64,000 bases of DNA from Citrobacter sp. On2M (lineage in GTDB: Bacteria; Pseudomonadota; Gammaproteobacteria; Enterobacterales; Enterobacteriaceae), in NCBI RefSeq assembly GCF_018035235.1, contig NZ_WPCV01000002.1:1178001-1242000 (forward strand), read 5' to 3'. The notes below the pieces were generated by a model that had not been told where the DNA came from, searched no databases, and saw only the letters and a program-made list of their open reading frames with translations. Positions 41,845 to 52,860 of this stretch are shown here, piece by piece. A program made the translations under genes and the position numbers. Position 1 is the first letter of the stretch; every line of letters begins with the position of its first letter.

Positions 41845-42333
41845 ATGCTGGAAGATTTACGCGCCAACAGCTGGAGTCTGCGTCCCTGCTGTATGGTGGT
41901 GGCCTATCGGATTGCCCATTTTTGCTCTGTATGGCGTAAAAAAAATGTCCTGAACAACCTGTGGGCCGCACCAGTGCTGGTGCTATATCGCCTGATCACG
42001 GAATGTCTGTTTGGATATGAGGTTCAGGCTGCTGCGTCTATTGGTCGTCGTTTCACCATCCACCATGGTTATGGGCTGGTGATCAATAAACACGTGGTGG
42101 CGGGGGATGACTTCACCGTGCGCCACGGCGTCACTATCGGCAATTCTGGTGGCAACGACCAGTCCTGTCCGGTCATCGGTAATGGCGTTGAACTGGGGGC
42201 CTGCGTCACTCTGCTCGGTGATATTACGATTGGCGATAACGTGACGATTGGCGCTGGCAGCGTGGTGGTGGATAGCATTCCGGACAATGCGCTGGTCGTG
42301 GGCGAGAAGGCACGAGCGAAGGTAATAAAATGA
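41845..42333 (+). CDS. wcaB: Colanic acid acetyltransferase WcaB
   Basis: WcaB is a 162-residue serine-acetyltransferase-like left-handed beta-helix enzyme that O-acetylates a colanic acid sugar (first galactose or fucose in the model). Hexapeptide repeats run from about residue 65 to 150, with the catalytic His in VRHGVTIGNSGG. The helical N-terminus (SWSLRPCCMVVAYRIAHF) may associate with the membrane. It overlaps wcaC by four bases. Confidence 0.95.
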   Translation: MLEDLRANSWSLRPCCMVVAYRIAHFCSVWRKKNVLNNLWAAPVLVLYRLITECLFGYEVQAAASIGRRFTIHHGYGLVINKHVVAGDDFTVRHGVTIGNSGGNDQSCPVIGNGVELGACVTLLGDITIGDNVTIGAGSVVVDSIPDNALVVGEKARAKVIK

Positions 42334-43547
42334 AGATATTACAGTTTAATGTGCGACTCGCAGAAGGCGGGGCAGCAGGGGTGGCGTTGGATTTGCATCT
42401 GAGAGCGCTGAAGAAAGGACTGTCGTCGCGTTTTATCTACGGCTATGGCAAAGGGGGCAAGAAAAGCGCCAGCCACGCGAATTACCCGCAGGTTATCAAA
42501 CATACGCCACGTCTGACCTCGGCGGCAAATATTGCGCTGTTCCGTTTCGCCAATCGCGATATGTTTGGCAATCTCGACAAGTTATACCGTACGGTTACTT
42601 GCACTACCGGCCCGCTGGTACTGCATTTTCATGTGTTGCACAGCTACTGGTTGAATCTGGAAGAAGTGGTCACCTTTTGCCAAAAAGTGAAGGTGCACAA
42701 ACCAGATATCACCTTCGTCTGGACGCTACACGATCACTGGAGCGTGACCGGGCGCTGTGCATTTACAGATGGCTGTGAAAGCTGGAAAACGGGCTGCCAG
42801 AAATGCCCAACGCTCAGCAACTATCCGCCGGTAAAAATCGATAAAGCCCATCAGCAGTTGCCCGGTAAGCGACAGATGTTTCGCGCCATGCTGGCGGTGG
42901 GCTGCCAGTTTATCTCGCCCAGTCAACATGTGGCCGACGCATTCAACAGCCTGTATGGCGTAGGGTGCTGCCGCATTATTAACAACGGCATCGATGTGGC
43001 AACTGAAGCCATTCTTGCCGAGCTTCCCGCTAAGCATGAGGAGAGCGGTCGACCGAAAATTGCCGTGGTGGCTCATGATCTGCGCTATGACGGGAAAACC
43101 CGTCAACAGCTGGTGCGGGAGATTATCGCGCTCGGCGACAAAGTTGAACTGCATACTTTTGGCAAATTTTCGCCATTTGTCGGGGATAACGTCATCAACC
43201 ACGGGTTTGAAAGCGATAAACGAACGTTGATGAGCGCGCTTAACGAGATGGACGGCCTGGTGTTCAGTTCTCGCGTTGATAACTACCCGCTGATTCTGTG
43301 CGAAGCGCTGTCCATCGGCGTACCGGTGATTGCCACGCACAGCGATGCCGCGCGGGAAGTGCTGGAAAAATCGGGCGGCAAAACGTTCAGTGAATCAGAC
43401 GTTTTGCAACTGGTGCAACTGAAAAAATCAGACATTGCGCAGGCAGTCTTTAACACGTCGCTTGCCGAATTTAGCCAGCGCAGCCGGGTGGCATACAGTG
43501 GGCAACAGATGCTGGAGGAATATGTCTCGTTCTATCAGAATCTGTAG
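42330..43547 (+). CDS. wcaC: Colanic acid glycosyltransferase WcaC (GT4)
   Basis: WcaC is a 405-residue GT-B glycosyltransferase of family 4, assigned to galactosyl transfer in colanic acid models. The N-terminal lobe has LQFNVRLAEGGAAGVALDLH. The C-terminal lobe has the EX7E-type ICEALSIGVPVIATHSD region. A small Cys motif (CAFTDGCESWKTGCQKCP) is a conserved feature of WcaC. The start overlaps wcaB and the end overlaps wcaD by 26 bases. Confidence 0.95.
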   Translation: MKILQFNVRLAEGGAAGVALDLHLRALKKGLSSRFIYGYGKGGKKSASHANYPQVIKHTPRLTSAANIALFRFANRDMFGNLDKLYRTVTCTTGPLVLHFHVLHSYWLNLEEVVTFCQKVKVHKPDITFVWTLHDHWSVTGRCAFTDGCESWKTGCQKCPTLSNYPPVKIDKAHQQLPGKRQMFRAMLAVGCQFISPSQHVADAFNSLYGVGCCRIINNGIDVATEAILAELPAKHEESGRPKIAVVAHDLRYDGKTRQQLVREIIALGDKVELHTFGKFSPFVGDNVINHGFESDKRTLMSALNEMDGLVFSSRVDNYPLILCEALSIGVPVIATHSDAAREVLEKSGGKTFSESDVLQLVQLKKSDIAQAVFNTSLAEFSQRSRVAYSGQQMLEEYVSFYQNL

Positions 43548-44739
43548 CTATCTGGTGCTACCGCTGCTTTATCTGCTGGTTAACGTCAAACTTGCTCAGC
43601 TTGGCGAGAGCTTCCCGATAACCCTCGTCACATTCTTACCTGTTCTGCTGTTGCTGTTTGTTGAACGCATCAATATTAAAAAGCTAATGATAGCGCTGGG
43701 TTTGGGGGGCGGGCTGACGGTATTTAACTATTTGTTTGGTCAGTCACTGGATGCCAGTAAGTATGTGACGTCCGCTATGCTGTTTATCTATACCGTGGTG
43801 ATTATTGGCATGGTATGGAGTATTCGCTTCAAAACGATTTCGCCGCATAACTACATTAAGATTTTGCGTTTTTTTTGGCTGGTCGTGGGACTGGTGGTGG
43901 GGTTAGCTGCAGTTGAAATGGCGCAAATCATTCTTAGCGGCGGCAGCAGCTTAATGGAAGCTATTTCGAAATATCTTATTTACAGTAACAGTTATGTTCT
44001 GAACTTTATTAAGTTTGGCGGGAAGCGCACCACTGCGCTTTATTTCGAACCGGCATTCTTCGCTCTGGCGTTAATCTCAATTTGGCTCAGTATCAAACAG
44101 TTTGGTATCAAAACCCCTAAGTCCGATGCTATGATTCTGGCAGGGATAATATTATCGGGTTCATTTTCAGGGGTGATGACGTTTATTTTGTTCTATCTCC
44201 TGGAGTGGGCATTCCAGTACCTGAATAAAGATGCGATAAAAAAGAAGTTGCCGCTGGCGATAATCTCATTAAGCGTGTTTTTAGTCGGCGTGATATTTGC
44301 GTTTCCGTACATCGCAACGCGCCTTGGGGATTTAGGCACCGAGGGGTCATCATCGTATTATCGAATCGTGGGGCCGCTAGTGATGGTCGGTTATTCGTTA
44401 CTGAATGTTGATGGGGTAGTGAGATTTGGCTCACTTTATGAATATGTTGCGTCATTCGGAATTTTTAACGGTGCAGATGTTGGTAAAACAATAGACAATG
44501 GTTTGTATCTGTTGATTATTTATTTTTCATGGTTTGCGGTGATATTAGCCCTGTGGTACATGGGGAAAGTCATGAAGATGATGATAAATGCTTTTGGCGA
44601 TAATCCGAATTACCGGGTGCAGCTTTATCTGTTTACGCCGCTGTCGCTGTTTTTTACAGGGTCGGTATTTAGTCCGGAATACGCATTTTTAATTGTCTGT
44701 CCGTTTATTTTGCGCAAGGCGCTGAACATCGCGAGGTAA
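43522..44739 (+). CDS. wcaD: Colanic acid polymerase WcaD
   Basis: WcaD is the Wzy-type polymerase that joins flipped repeat units on the periplasmic face. The 405-residue protein has about ten to twelve membrane helices and a large loop with [22 protein letters not shown]. The start at [11 protein letters not shown] fits the family and lies inside the end of wcaC, 26 bases before its stop. Base composition is more AT-rich than in its neighbours, common for polymerases. Confidence 0.94.
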   Translation: MSRSIRICSYLVLPLLYLLVNVKLAQLGESFPITLVTFLPVLLLLFVERINIKKLMIALGLGGGLTVFNYLFGQSLDASKYVTSAMLFIYTVVIIGMVWSIRFKTISPHNYIKILRFFWLVVGLVVGLAAVEMAQIILSGGSSLMEAISKYLIYSNSYVLNFIKFGGKRTTALYFEPAFFALALISIWLSIKQFGIKTPKSDAMILAGIILSGSFSGVMTFILFYLLEWAFQYLNKDAIKKKLPLAIISLSVFLVGVIFAFPYIATRLGDLGTEGSSSYYRIVGPLVMVGYSLLNVDGVVRFGSLYEYVASFGIFNGADVGKTIDNGLYLLIIYFSWFAVILALWYMGKVMKMMINAFGDNPNYRVQLYLFTPLSLFFTGSVFSPEYAFLIVCPFILRKALNIAR

Positions 44740-44744
44740 ATCAC

Positions 44745-45491
44745 ATGCTGCTCAGTATTATTACCGTCGCCTTTCGTAATCTGGAAGGGATCGTCAAAAC
44801 ACATGCGTCGCTGGCACATTTGGCGCAGGCGAGCGATATCAGTTTTGAGTGGATTGTTGTTGATGGCGGCTCCTCTGACGGTACGTCGGCGTTTCTTGAA
44901 GGTCTCGGTGGAGAACACCGGTTACGGTTTGTCAGCGAACCGGATAACGGCATTTATGATGCGATGAACAAAGGCATTGCGATGGCGTGCGGGCGCTTTG
45001 CGCTGTTCCTCAATTCCGGGGATATTCTGCATGCCGATGCGGCTCAGTTCATCCGCCAGTTAAAAACGCAGAGTGATAAAACCATGGTTATAGGCGACGC
45101 GTTGCTGGATTTTGGCAATGGAAAAAAAATAAAACGACGGGCAAAGCCGGGGTGGTATATTTATCACAGTCTGCCCGCCAGCCATCAGGCCATCTTCTTT
45201 CCAGTCTCTGGACTGAATGTCTGGCGTTATGATTTGCAATATAAAATATCTTCCGATTACGCGCTGGCCGCCCAATTATATAAGTCCGGATTTGCTTTTA
45301 AAAAGCTGAACGGGCTGGTGTCGGAGTTTTCGATGGGCGGAGTGTCAACGACGAATAATCTGGAATTGTGCCGGGATGCCAAAAAGGTACAGCGGCAGAT
45401 ATTACACATGCCAGGTTTTTGGACCGGGTTGTCAGAATATTTACGGCTGCGTACAACCGGTAAAACAAAAACATTATATGGCAAAACGTAA
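44745..45491 (+). CDS. wcaE: Colanic acid glycosyltransferase WcaE (GT2)
   Basis: WcaE is a 248-residue family 2 glycosyltransferase, linked in E. coli to fucosyl transfer in colanic acid. It opens with [21 protein letters not shown]. The nucleotide-binding [12 protein letters not shown] and [15 protein letters not shown], which holds the acidic pair, are intact. The later ALFLNSGD segment carries the DxD-like site. Confidence 0.95.
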   Translation: MLLSIITVAFRNLEGIVKTHASLAHLAQASDISFEWIVVDGGSSDGTSAFLEGLGGEHRLRFVSEPDNGIYDAMNKGIAMACGRFALFLNSGDILHADAAQFIRQLKTQSDKTMVIGDALLDFGNGKKIKRRAKPGWYIYHSLPASHQAIFFPVSGLNVWRYDLQYKISSDYALAAQLYKSGFAFKKLNGLVSEFSMGGVSTTNNLELCRDAKKVQRQILHMPGFWTGLSEYLRLRTTGKTKTLYGKT

Positions 45492-45500
45492 GGTCACATT

Positions 45501-46055
45501 ATGCAGGATTTAAGCGGCTTCAGCGTGCCGAAAGGTTTTCGCGGTGGCGGCGCTATTAAAGTGCAATTATGGTGGGCGGTACAGGCAACACTGTTTCGCT
45601 GGTCACCCCAGGTAATGTATCGCTGGCGTGCGTTTTTATTACGAATGTTCGGTGCGAAAATAGGAAAAAACGTAGTTATTCGACCTTCAGTAAAAATTAC
45701 TTATCCGTGGAAATTAACCCTGGGAGATTATGCCTGGGTGGGTGATGACGCGGTTTTATATACGTTGGGTAATATTACGATTGGCGCACACGCGGTTATT
45801 TCGCAAAAAAGTTATTTATGTACCGGAAGTCATGATTACGCCAGCCAATATTTTGATATTAACGCCACACCGATTGTGGTTGGCGATAAATGCTGGCTGG
45901 CGACAGATGTCTTTGTCGCGCCAGGCGTGACGATTGGCGATGGCACCGTCGTTGGAGCACGCAGCAGCGTATTTAAATCGCTGCCAGCAAATGTCGTTTG
46001 TCGGGGAAACCCCGCAGTAGTCACGCGCGAACGCGTCGAGAAAGTTACTCCCTGA
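45501..46055 (+). CDS. wcaF: Colanic acid acetyltransferase WcaF
   Basis: WcaF is a 184-residue left-handed beta-helix acetyltransferase of the chloramphenicol/NodL type that O-acetylates colanic acid. The repeat region includes GDYAWVGDDAVLYTLGNITIG. The active-site loop is LCTGSHDYAS with the catalytic His. The C-terminus GDGTVVGARSSVFKSLPANVVCRGNPA closes the fold. gmd follows after 24 bp. Confidence 0.95.
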   Translation: MQDLSGFSVPKGFRGGGAIKVQLWWAVQATLFRWSPQVMYRWRAFLLRMFGAKIGKNVVIRPSVKITYPWKLTLGDYAWVGDDAVLYTLGNITIGAHAVISQKSYLCTGSHDYASQYFDINATPIVVGDKCWLATDVFVAPGVTIGDGTVVGARSSVFKSLPANVVCRGNPAVVTRERVEKVTP

Positions 46056-46079
46056 GGGGATCATTTAAGAGGTAATAAC

Positions 46080-47201
46080 ATGTCAAAAGTCGCTCTCATC
46101 ACTGGCGTAACCGGGCAGGATGGTTCTTACCTGGCAGAATTCCTGCTGGAAAAAGGGTATGAAGTGCACGGCATTAAGCGTCGCGCTTCATCATTCAACA
46201 CCGAACGTGTGGACCATATCTACCAGGATCCGCATTCAGGCAACCCCAAATTCCATCTGCACTATGGCGATTTGACGGACTCCTCCAACCTGACCCGTAT
46301 TTTAAAAGAGGTCCAACCGGACGAGGTCTATAACCTGGGCGCCATGAGTCACGTCGCGGTGTCGTTTGATTCGCCGGAATACACCGCGGACGTCGATGCA
46401 ATAGGTACGTTGCGTTTGCTGGAGGCTATCCGCTTCCTTGGTCTGGAAAAGAAGACCCGTTTCTATCAGGCCTCCACCTCAGAACTCTACGGCCTGGTGC
46501 AGGAAATCCCGCAGAAAGAGACCACGCCGTTTTACCCGCGTTCGCCGTATGCTGTGGCTAAGCTGTACGCCTACTGGATAACCGTCAACTACCGCGAATC
46601 TTACGGAATGTTTGCCTGTAACGGCATTCTGTTTAACCACGAATCTCCGCGCCGCGGCGAAACTTTCGTTACGCGCAAAATCACCCGTGCTATCGCCAAC
46701 ATCGCTCAGGGGCTGGAGTCTTGCCTGTACCTGGGCAACATGGATTCGCTGCGTGACTGGGGACATGCCAAAGATTACGTCAGGATGCAGTGGATGATGC
46801 TGCAGCAGGAAAAGCCGGAAGATTTCGTGATTGCCACCGGCGTGCAGTACTCCGTGCGTCAGTTTGTAGAAATGGCGGCGGCGCAACTGGGTATCAAACT
46901 GCGTTTTGAAGGTGAAGGCGTGAATGAAAAAGGCATTGTGGTTTCCGTGACCGGACACGATGCGCCGGGCGTGAAGCCAGGCGACGTAATGATTGCCGTC
47001 GACCCGCGCTATTTCCGTCCGGCAGAAGTAGAAACGCTATTGGGCGACCCGGCCAGAGCACATGAAAAACTGGGCTGGAAACCGGAAATCACCCTGCGCC
47101 AGATGATCTCGGAAATGGTTGCCAACGATCTTGAGGCGGCGAAGAAACACTCTCTGCTGAAGTCGCACGGTTACGAGGTCGCCATCGCGCTGGAGTACTA
47201 A
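46080..47201 (+). CDS. gmd: GDP-mannose 4,6-dehydratase
   Basis: Gmd converts GDP-D-mannose to GDP-4-keto-6-deoxymannose, the first step to GDP-L-fucose. The 373-residue SDR enzyme has the NADP motif [12 protein letters not shown]. Its catalytic Thr133 and Glu135 are in ASTSELYG, and Tyr157 and Lys161 in SPYAVAKLY. The [14 protein letters not shown] loop needed for tetramer and cofactor contacts is present. fcl follows after two bases. Confidence 0.98.
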   Translation: MSKVALITGVTGQDGSYLAEFLLEKGYEVHGIKRRASSFNTERVDHIYQDPHSGNPKFHLHYGDLTDSSNLTRILKEVQPDEVYNLGAMSHVAVSFDSPEYTADVDAIGTLRLLEAIRFLGLEKKTRFYQASTSELYGLVQEIPQKETTPFYPRSPYAVAKLYAYWITVNYRESYGMFACNGILFNHESPRRGETFVTRKITRAIANIAQGLESCLYLGNMDSLRDWGHAKDYVRMQWMMLQQEKPEDFVIATGVQYSVRQFVEMAAAQLGIKLRFEGEGVNEKGIVVSVTGHDAPGVKPGDVMIAVDPRYFRPAEVETLLGDPARAHEKLGWKPEITLRQMISEMVANDLEAAKKHSLLKSHGYEVAIALEY

Positions 47202-47203
47202 GG

Positions 47204-48169
47204 ATGAAGACACAACGTATTTTTGTGGCGGGCCATCGCGGGATGGTGGGGGCCGCCATCGTCAGACAATTATCGCAGCGAGATAATGTCGAACTGGTGC
47301 TGCGTACCCGCGATGAACTTAACCTGCTGGACGGAGTCGCGGTGCGTCAGTTCTTCGCCGCTGAACGTATTGACCAGGTGTACCTGGCGGCGGCAAAAGT
47401 GGGTGGAATTGTAGCTAATAACAGTTATCCCGCTGATTTTATTTACGAAAACATGATGATTGAGAGCAACATCATTCATGCGGCGCACCTGCATAACGTG
47501 AATAAACTGCTGTTTCTCGGGTCATCCTGCATTTATCCCAAACATGCCTCCCAGCCAATAGCCGAAAGCGAACTGTTGCAGGGGCAACTGGAGCCGACCA
47601 ACGAACCGTATGCGATTGCCAAAATAGCCGGCATCAAGCTGTGTGAATCGTATAACCGTCAGTATGGCCGTGATTATCGTTCGGTAATGCCGACGAATTT
47701 GTACGGGCCGCATGACAATTTTCATCCGAGCAATTCGCATGTGATCCCGGCGCTGCTGCGCCGCTTTCACGAAGCCTGCGAGCAAAATGCGCCGGATGTG
47801 GTGGTGTGGGGAAGCGGCACGCCGATGCGCGAGTTTCTGCATGTGGATGATATGGCGGCGGCCAGCATCCACGTAATGGAGCTGGCTCATGAAGTCTGGC
47901 AGGAATATACCCAGCCGATGCTGTCGCATATCAACGTGGGGACCGGCGTGGACTGCACCATCCGTGAACTGGCCCAGACCATTGCAAAGGTAGTGGGTTA
48001 CAAGGGGCGCGTGGTGTTTGACGCCAGCAAACCGGACGGGACGCCGCGCAAATTACTCGACGTTACGCGTTTGCATCAGTTGGGCTGGTATCACGAGATA
48101 TCACTTGAGGCAGGGCTTGCCAGCACCTGGCAGTGGTTCCTTGAAAACCAGCAGCGTTATCGGGGGTAA
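47204..48169 (+). CDS. fcl: GDP-L-fucose synthase
   Basis: Fcl (WcaG) is the epimerase-reductase that turns the Gmd product into GDP-L-fucose with NADPH. The 321-residue SDR enzyme has [14 protein letters not shown] at the cofactor site. The catalytic triad is Ser107, Tyr136 and Lys140 (LGSSCIYP and EPYAIAK), and the epimerase residues Cys109 and His are retained. gmm follows after two bases. Confidence 0.98.
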   Translation: MKTQRIFVAGHRGMVGAAIVRQLSQRDNVELVLRTRDELNLLDGVAVRQFFAAERIDQVYLAAAKVGGIVANNSYPADFIYENMMIESNIIHAAHLHNVNKLLFLGSSCIYPKHASQPIAESELLQGQLEPTNEPYAIAKIAGIKLCESYNRQYGRDYRSVMPTNLYGPHDNFHPSNSHVIPALLRRFHEACEQNAPDVVVWGSGTPMREFLHVDDMAAASIHVMELAHEVWQEYTQPMLSHINVGTGVDCTIRELAQTIAKVVGYKGRVVFDASKPDGTPRKLLDVTRLHQLGWYHEISLEAGLASTWQWFLENQQRYRG

Positions 48170-48171
48170 GC

Positions 48172-48651
48172 ATGTTTTTACGTCATGAGGATTTTGCCAC
48201 CGTCGTACGTTCAACCCCGCTGATTTCTATCGACTTGATCGTGGAAAACGCCGAGGGAGAGTTTCTGCTCGGCAAGCGTCTCAATCGTCCGGCGCAGGGC
48301 TACTGGTTCGTGCCCGGCGGTCGGGTGCAAAAAGATGAATCGCTACATGCGGCTTTTGAACGGCTGACTGAAGCTGAGTTGGGGTTGCGTCTACCGCTGT
48401 CCGCCGCTGAGTTTTATGGTGTCTGGCAGCACTTCTACGATGACAACTTTTCCGGGGATGATTTCTCAACGCATTACATCGTGCTGGGATTTCGTCTGCG
48501 CGTATCAGAAAACGACCTGCAACTGCCTGATGCACAACATGATGCCTACCGCTGGCTGGCGGCGACAGAGATTCTGGTCAATGAGGATGTGCACGACAAT
48601 AGCCGGGCTTATTTCTGTGAGAAGAGTCAGGCCGGAGTACCCGGGCTATGA
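48172..48651 (+). CDS. gmm: GDP-mannose mannosyl hydrolase
   Basis: Gmm (NudD, WcaH) hydrolyses GDP-mannose and GDP-glucose to GDP and the sugar, and may balance GDP-sugar supply for colanic acid. The 159-residue protein is an unusual Nudix enzyme: the Nudix box around [23 protein letters not shown] lacks the standard EExxE, as in the family, and a catalytic His is used instead. The stop overlaps wcaI by four bases. Confidence 0.95.
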   Translation: MFLRHEDFATVVRSTPLISIDLIVENAEGEFLLGKRLNRPAQGYWFVPGGRVQKDESLHAAFERLTEAELGLRLPLSAAEFYGVWQHFYDDNFSGDDFSTHYIVLGFRLRVSENDLQLPDAQHDAYRWLAATEILVNEDVHDNSRAYFCEKSQAGVPGL

Positions 48652-49874
48652 GGATCCTGGTGTATGGCATTAACTACTCGCCGGAGCTGACCGGTATCGG
48701 CAAGTACACCGGTGAAATGGTGCAGTGGATGGCGCAACAAGGTCATGACGTGCGGGTGATCACCGCACCACCTTATTATCCGCAATGGAAAGTTAATGGT
48801 CGCTATTCATCCTGGCGCTATCGTCGTGAAGAGGGCGACGCCCTCGTCTGGCGTTGTCCGTTGTATGTGCCTGAGCAACCCTCAACGCTCAAGCGCCTGC
48901 TGCATTTAGGCAGTTTCGCCCTGAGCAGTTTCTTCCCGCTGTTGGCGCAGCGTCGCTGGAAGCCAGATCGCATTATCGGCGTGGTACCGACGCTGTTTTG
49001 CACGCCGGGTATGCGTCTGCTTGCAAAACTGTGTGGTGCGCGCACGTTGTTGCACGTTCAGGATTACGAAGTCGATGCCATGTTGGGGCTTGGTATGGCG
49101 GGCAACGGCAAGCGCGGCGTAGTAGCAAAACTGGCCAGCGCCTTTGAGCGCAGTGGACTGTTGAATATGGACCATATTTCGACCATCTCTCGTTCCATGA
49201 TGCGTAAAGCGATGGAAAAAGGCGTTGCGCCGCACAAGGTTATTTTCTTCCCGAACTGGTCGGAAGTGGCGCGTTTTCGCGATGTGAGCGACGCCGAGGC
49301 CCTGGCGTTGCGCCAGAAGCTGGGATTACCTGTCTCCCAAAAGATTGTTCTTTATTCAGGCAATATTGGTGAAAAGCAGGGGCTGGAGAGCGTGATTAAC
49401 GCCGCAGTGGAGCTGAGCGAGCACCCCTGGCTATTTGTGATTGTTGGGCAGGGCGGGGGTAAAGCGCGACTGGAGAGTATGGTCCGTGAACGTGGCCTGA
49501 ACAATGTGCTGTTTTTTCCGCTGCAATCTTATGACGCGCTGCCAGCGTTGCTCAAGATTGCAGATTGCCATCTTGTCGTGCAAAAGCGCGGTGCGGCAGA
49601 TGCCGTATTGCCCTCCAAACTGACCAATATCCTCGCTGTTGGTGGTAACGCGGTGATTACCGCCGAGCCAGAAACCGAGCTGGGGCAGCTCTGTAACATT
49701 GTTCCAGGCATCGCAGTATGCGTGGAGCCGGAATCGGTAAACGCGCTGGTTTGCGGTATTCAACAGGCGTTGATGATGCCAAAAGTCAATACGGTGGCAC
49801 GTGACTATGCCGAACGCACGCTGGATAAAGATAACGTGCTAAGCCAATTTATTGCTGATATTCGGGGTTCATGA
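48648..49874 (+). CDS. wcaI: Colanic acid glycosyltransferase WcaI
   Basis: WcaI is a 408-residue GT-B transferase (family 4), assigned to fucosyl addition to the lipid-linked glucose in recent work on the E. coli pathway. The N-terminus has [20 protein letters not shown]. The C-terminal domain has [16 protein letters not shown] and a donor-site [12 protein letters not shown]. It is flanked by, and overlaps, gmm and cpsB by four bases each. Confidence 0.93.
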   Translation: MRILVYGINYSPELTGIGKYTGEMVQWMAQQGHDVRVITAPPYYPQWKVNGRYSSWRYRREEGDALVWRCPLYVPEQPSTLKRLLHLGSFALSSFFPLLAQRRWKPDRIIGVVPTLFCTPGMRLLAKLCGARTLLHVQDYEVDAMLGLGMAGNGKRGVVAKLASAFERSGLLNMDHISTISRSMMRKAMEKGVAPHKVIFFPNWSEVARFRDVSDAEALALRQKLGLPVSQKIVLYSGNIGEKQGLESVINAAVELSEHPWLFVIVGQGGGKARLESMVRERGLNNVLFFPLQSYDALPALLKIADCHLVVQKRGAADAVLPSKLTNILAVGGNAVITAEPETELGQLCNIVPGIAVCVEPESVNALVCGIQQALMMPKVNTVARDYAERTLDKDNVLSQFIADIRGS

Positions 49875-51310
49875 TGAGTCAAAGCAAACTCTTTCCAGTG
49901 GTGATGGCCGGTGGCTCGGGTAGCCGTTTATGGCCGCTGTCCCGCGTGCTGTATCCAAAGCAGTTCCTGTGTCTGAAAGGCGATCTCACCATGTTGCAGA
50001 CAACGATCTGTCGTCTGAACGGCGTGGAGTGTGAAAGCCCGGTGGTTATCTGTAATGAACAACACCGTTTCATCGTCGCGGAACAGCTACGGCAACTGCA
50101 CAAGCTGACTGAGAATATTATTCTCGAACCCGCCGGACGTAACACGGCACCGGCGATAGCGCTGGCCGCACTGGCGGCAAAACGTCAAAGTCCGGGGGAC
50201 GATCCGCTGCTGCTGGTATTAGCGGCCGATCACATGATTGCCGACGAAGAGGCATTTCGCGAGGCGGTACGCAATGCGATGCCCTATGCCAGTGCGGGTA
50301 AGCTGGTGACGTTTGGTATCGTGCCGGACCAGCCGGAAACGGGCTATGGCTATATCCGCCGTGGCGAGGTTTCGCCAACGAATACCGACGCCGTGGCGTT
50401 CGAAGTGGCGCAGTTTGTTGAAAAGCCCAATCTGGAAACCGCGCAGGCTTACGTGGCGAGCGGTGATTACTACTGGAACAGCGGTATGTTCTTGTTCCGC
50501 GCCGGACGTTACCTGGAAGAACTGGAAAAGTACCGCCCCGACATTCTTGAGGCTTGTGTGAATGCCATGAGTACGGTCGACCCCGATCTCGATTTTATCC
50601 GCGTTGATGAACAGGCGTTTCTCGCCTGTCCGGAAGAGTCTGTGGACTATGCGGTAATGGAACGTACGGCGGATGCGGTGGTGATGCCCATGAACGCAGG
50701 CTGGAGCGATGTTGGCTCCTGGTCATCGCTGTGGGAAATCAGTGCCCATACTGCTGAAGGCAATGTGCATCATGGTGACGTCATTAGTCACAAAACGGAA
50801 AACAGTTACGTGTATGCCGAATCCGGCCTGGTAACCACCGTCGGAGTGAAAGATCTGGTGGTGGTGCAGACCAAAGATGCGGTGCTGATAGCCGATCGCA
50901 ACGCGGTACAGGATGTCAAAAAAGTGGTGGAGCAAATTAAAGCCGATGGGCGCCATGAGCACCATATTCACCGTGAAGTTTATCGTCCATGGGGCAAGTA
51001 CGACTCTATTGATGCCGGAGACCGTTACCAGGTGAAGCGAATTACCGTTAAGCCTGGCGAGGGATTGTCCGTGCAGATGCATCATCACCGGGCTGAACAC
51101 TGGGTGGTGGTGGCAGGTACCGCGAAAGTGACAATTAATGATGACATCAAGCTGCTCGCTGAAAACGAGTCTGTCTATATTCCGCTGGGGGCGACCCACT
51201 GTCTGGAGAACCCCGGGAAAATCCCGCTCGATCTGATTGAAGTACGCTCCGGATCTTACCTCGATGAGGATGACGTGGTGCGGTTTGCGGACAGATACGG
51301 GCGCGCCTGA
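49871..51310 (+). CDS. cpsB: Mannose-1-phosphate guanylyltransferase CpsB
   Basis: CpsB (ManC) makes GDP-mannose from mannose 1-phosphate and GTP, feeding Gmd. The 479-residue protein has the pyrophosphorylase signature [16 protein letters not shown] and the FVEKPN sugar-1-phosphate motif. A C-terminal type II mannose-6-phosphate-isomerase-like cupin has [20 protein letters not shown]. Two adjacent ATGs (49871, 49874) could both start it. The stop codon lies in the first unit of a seven-base tandem repeat. Confidence 0.97.
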   Translation: MMSQSKLFPVVMAGGSGSRLWPLSRVLYPKQFLCLKGDLTMLQTTICRLNGVECESPVVICNEQHRFIVAEQLRQLHKLTENIILEPAGRNTAPAIALAALAAKRQSPGDDPLLLVLAADHMIADEEAFREAVRNAMPYASAGKLVTFGIVPDQPETGYGYIRRGEVSPTNTDAVAFEVAQFVEKPNLETAQAYVASGDYYWNSGMFLFRAGRYLEELEKYRPDILEACVNAMSTVDPDLDFIRVDEQAFLACPEESVDYAVMERTADAVVMPMNAGWSDVGSWSSLWEISAHTAEGNVHHGDVISHKTENSYVYAESGLVTTVGVKDLVVVQTKDAVLIADRNAVQDVKKVVEQIKADGRHEHHIHREVYRPWGKYDSIDAGDRYQVKRITVKPGEGLSVQMHHHRAEHWVVVAGTAKVTINDDIKLLAENESVYIPLGATHCLENPGKIPLDLIEVRSGSYLDEDDVVRFADRYGRA

Positions 51311-51347
51311 TGCCTGATGCCTGATGCCTGATGCCTGATGTCTGATG
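51306..51347. repeat. Seven-base tandem repeat at the end of cpsB
   Basis: CCTGATG is repeated five times perfectly (51306-51340), followed by TCTGATG and a further degenerate GCTGATG. The cpsB stop TGA is inside the first unit. The sequence may derive from slippage in a REP-like CCTGATG element. Copy-number change would leave the CpsB protein intact but alter the cpsB-cpsG spacer. Confidence 0.9.
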
Positions 51348-51436
51348 CGCTGATGCGCACCGGGCAATGCGTTTAACACTCATTAAAAAGGCTCATTAAG
51401 AGTCAGGGCCTCCTGTTGCCTGAAAAAGGGTAAATC

Positions 51437-52807
51437 ATGACAAAACTGACCTGTTTTAAAGCGTATGACATCCGCGGCCAACTGGGCGAAGAGTTAAATG
51501 AAGAGATTGCGTGGCGTATTGGTCGCGCTTACGGCGAATTCCTGAAGCCAAAAACGATTGTTCTGGGCGGCGATGTGCGCCTGACCAGCGAGGCGCTAAA
51601 GCTGGCGCTGGCGAAAGGCCTCCAGGATGCGGGGGTGGATGTGCTGGATATCGGCATGTCGGGCACCGAAGAGATTTATTTCGCCACCTTTCACCTGGGT
51701 ATTGACGGCGGAATTGAAGTGACCGCCAGCCATAATCCGATGGATTACAACGGGATGAAGCTGGTGCGGGAAGGGGCTCGGCCCATCAGCGGTGATACCG
51801 GTCTGCGTGACGTGCAGCGCCTGGCGGAATTAAATGACTTCCCGGCGGTTGATGAGGCGAAACGTGGCCGCTACCAGCGCATTACTACCCGCGATGCCTA
51901 CATTGACCATCTGCTGGGTTACATCAATACCGGCAACCTGAAACCGATGAGGCTGGTGCTCAATTCCGGCAACGGCGCGGCAGGTCCGGTAGTTGACGCC
52001 ATTGAGGCCCGTTTTAAGGCGCTGGGCGTGCCGGTCGAGTTCATCAAAATTCACAATACGCCGGATGGCAACTTTCCCAACGGTATTCCCAATCCTCTGC
52101 TGCCGGAGTGCCGGGCAGATACGCGCAATGCGGTGATCGAATACGGCGCGGATATGGGGATTGCCTTCGACGGTGATTTTGACCGCTGCTTCCTGTTCGA
52201 TGAAAACGGTCAGTTTATTGAAGGGTACTACATTGTCGGCCTGCTGGCGGAAGCGTTCCTGGAGAAGAATCCGGGGGCGAAAATTATCCACGACCCGCGT
52301 CTGTCCTGGAACACCGTGGACGTGGTGACGGCGGCAGGCGGTAAACCGGTGATGTCAAAAACCGGGCACGCGTTTATCAAAGAGCGGATGCGTCACGAAG
52401 ATGCCATTTATGGCGGCGAAATGAGCGCGCATCACTATTTCCGCGATTTTGCCTACTGCGACAGCGGCATGATCCCGTGGCTGCTGGTGGCTGAACTGCT
52501 GTGTCTGAAGGGACTTTCGCTCGGCGAACTGGTCCGCGACCGTATGGTGGCCTACCCGGCGAGCGGAGAGATAAACAGTACGCTGGCAGAGCCGGCGGCA
52601 GCGATAGCACGCGTGGAGCAACACTTTTCCCGTGAGGCGCTGACGGTGGACAGAACGGACGGTATCAGCATGGCGTTTGTCGACTGGCGCTTCAACTTAC
52701 GTTCTTCCAATACTGAACCGGTAGTGCGCCTGAACGTGGAATCGCGCGGAGATATTCCGTTGATGGAAGCGCGAACGCGCACTCTTCTGGCGTTGCTGAA
52801 TCAGTAA
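51437..52807 (+). CDS. cpsG: Phosphomannomutase CpsG
   Basis: CpsG (ManB) converts mannose 6-phosphate to mannose 1-phosphate for GDP-mannose supply. The 456-residue protein has the phosphoserine loop [11 protein letters not shown] with Ser98. The metal loop is DGDFDR, the sugar-specificity loop [10 protein letters not shown] and the phosphate-binding site [10 protein letters not shown]. All are intact. It is 126 bp after cpsB. Confidence 0.97.
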   Translation: MTKLTCFKAYDIRGQLGEELNEEIAWRIGRAYGEFLKPKTIVLGGDVRLTSEALKLALAKGLQDAGVDVLDIGMSGTEEIYFATFHLGIDGGIEVTASHNPMDYNGMKLVREGARPISGDTGLRDVQRLAELNDFPAVDEAKRGRYQRITTRDAYIDHLLGYINTGNLKPMRLVLNSGNGAAGPVVDAIEARFKALGVPVEFIKIHNTPDGNFPNGIPNPLLPECRADTRNAVIEYGADMGIAFDGDFDRCFLFDENGQFIEGYYIVGLLAEAFLEKNPGAKIIHDPRLSWNTVDVVTAAGGKPVMSKTGHAFIKERMRHEDAIYGGEMSAHHYFRDFAYCDSGMIPWLLVAELLCLKGLSLGELVRDRMVAYPASGEINSTLAEPAAAIARVEQHFSREALTVDRTDGISMAFVDWRFNLRSSNTEPVVRLNVESRGDIPLMEARTRTLLALLNQ

Positions 52808-52860
52808 TGCCGGTGCTTCCTTTGCCCGATGTGGGCAAAGGGTGACTAACAGGAACCACG

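Noticed and set aside
43861-43880. A run of eight T in wcaD as a phase-variation tract
   Set aside because: It encodes the conserved Phe-Phe-Trp/Tyr segment, and a tract of this length in an AT-rich gene is ordinary.
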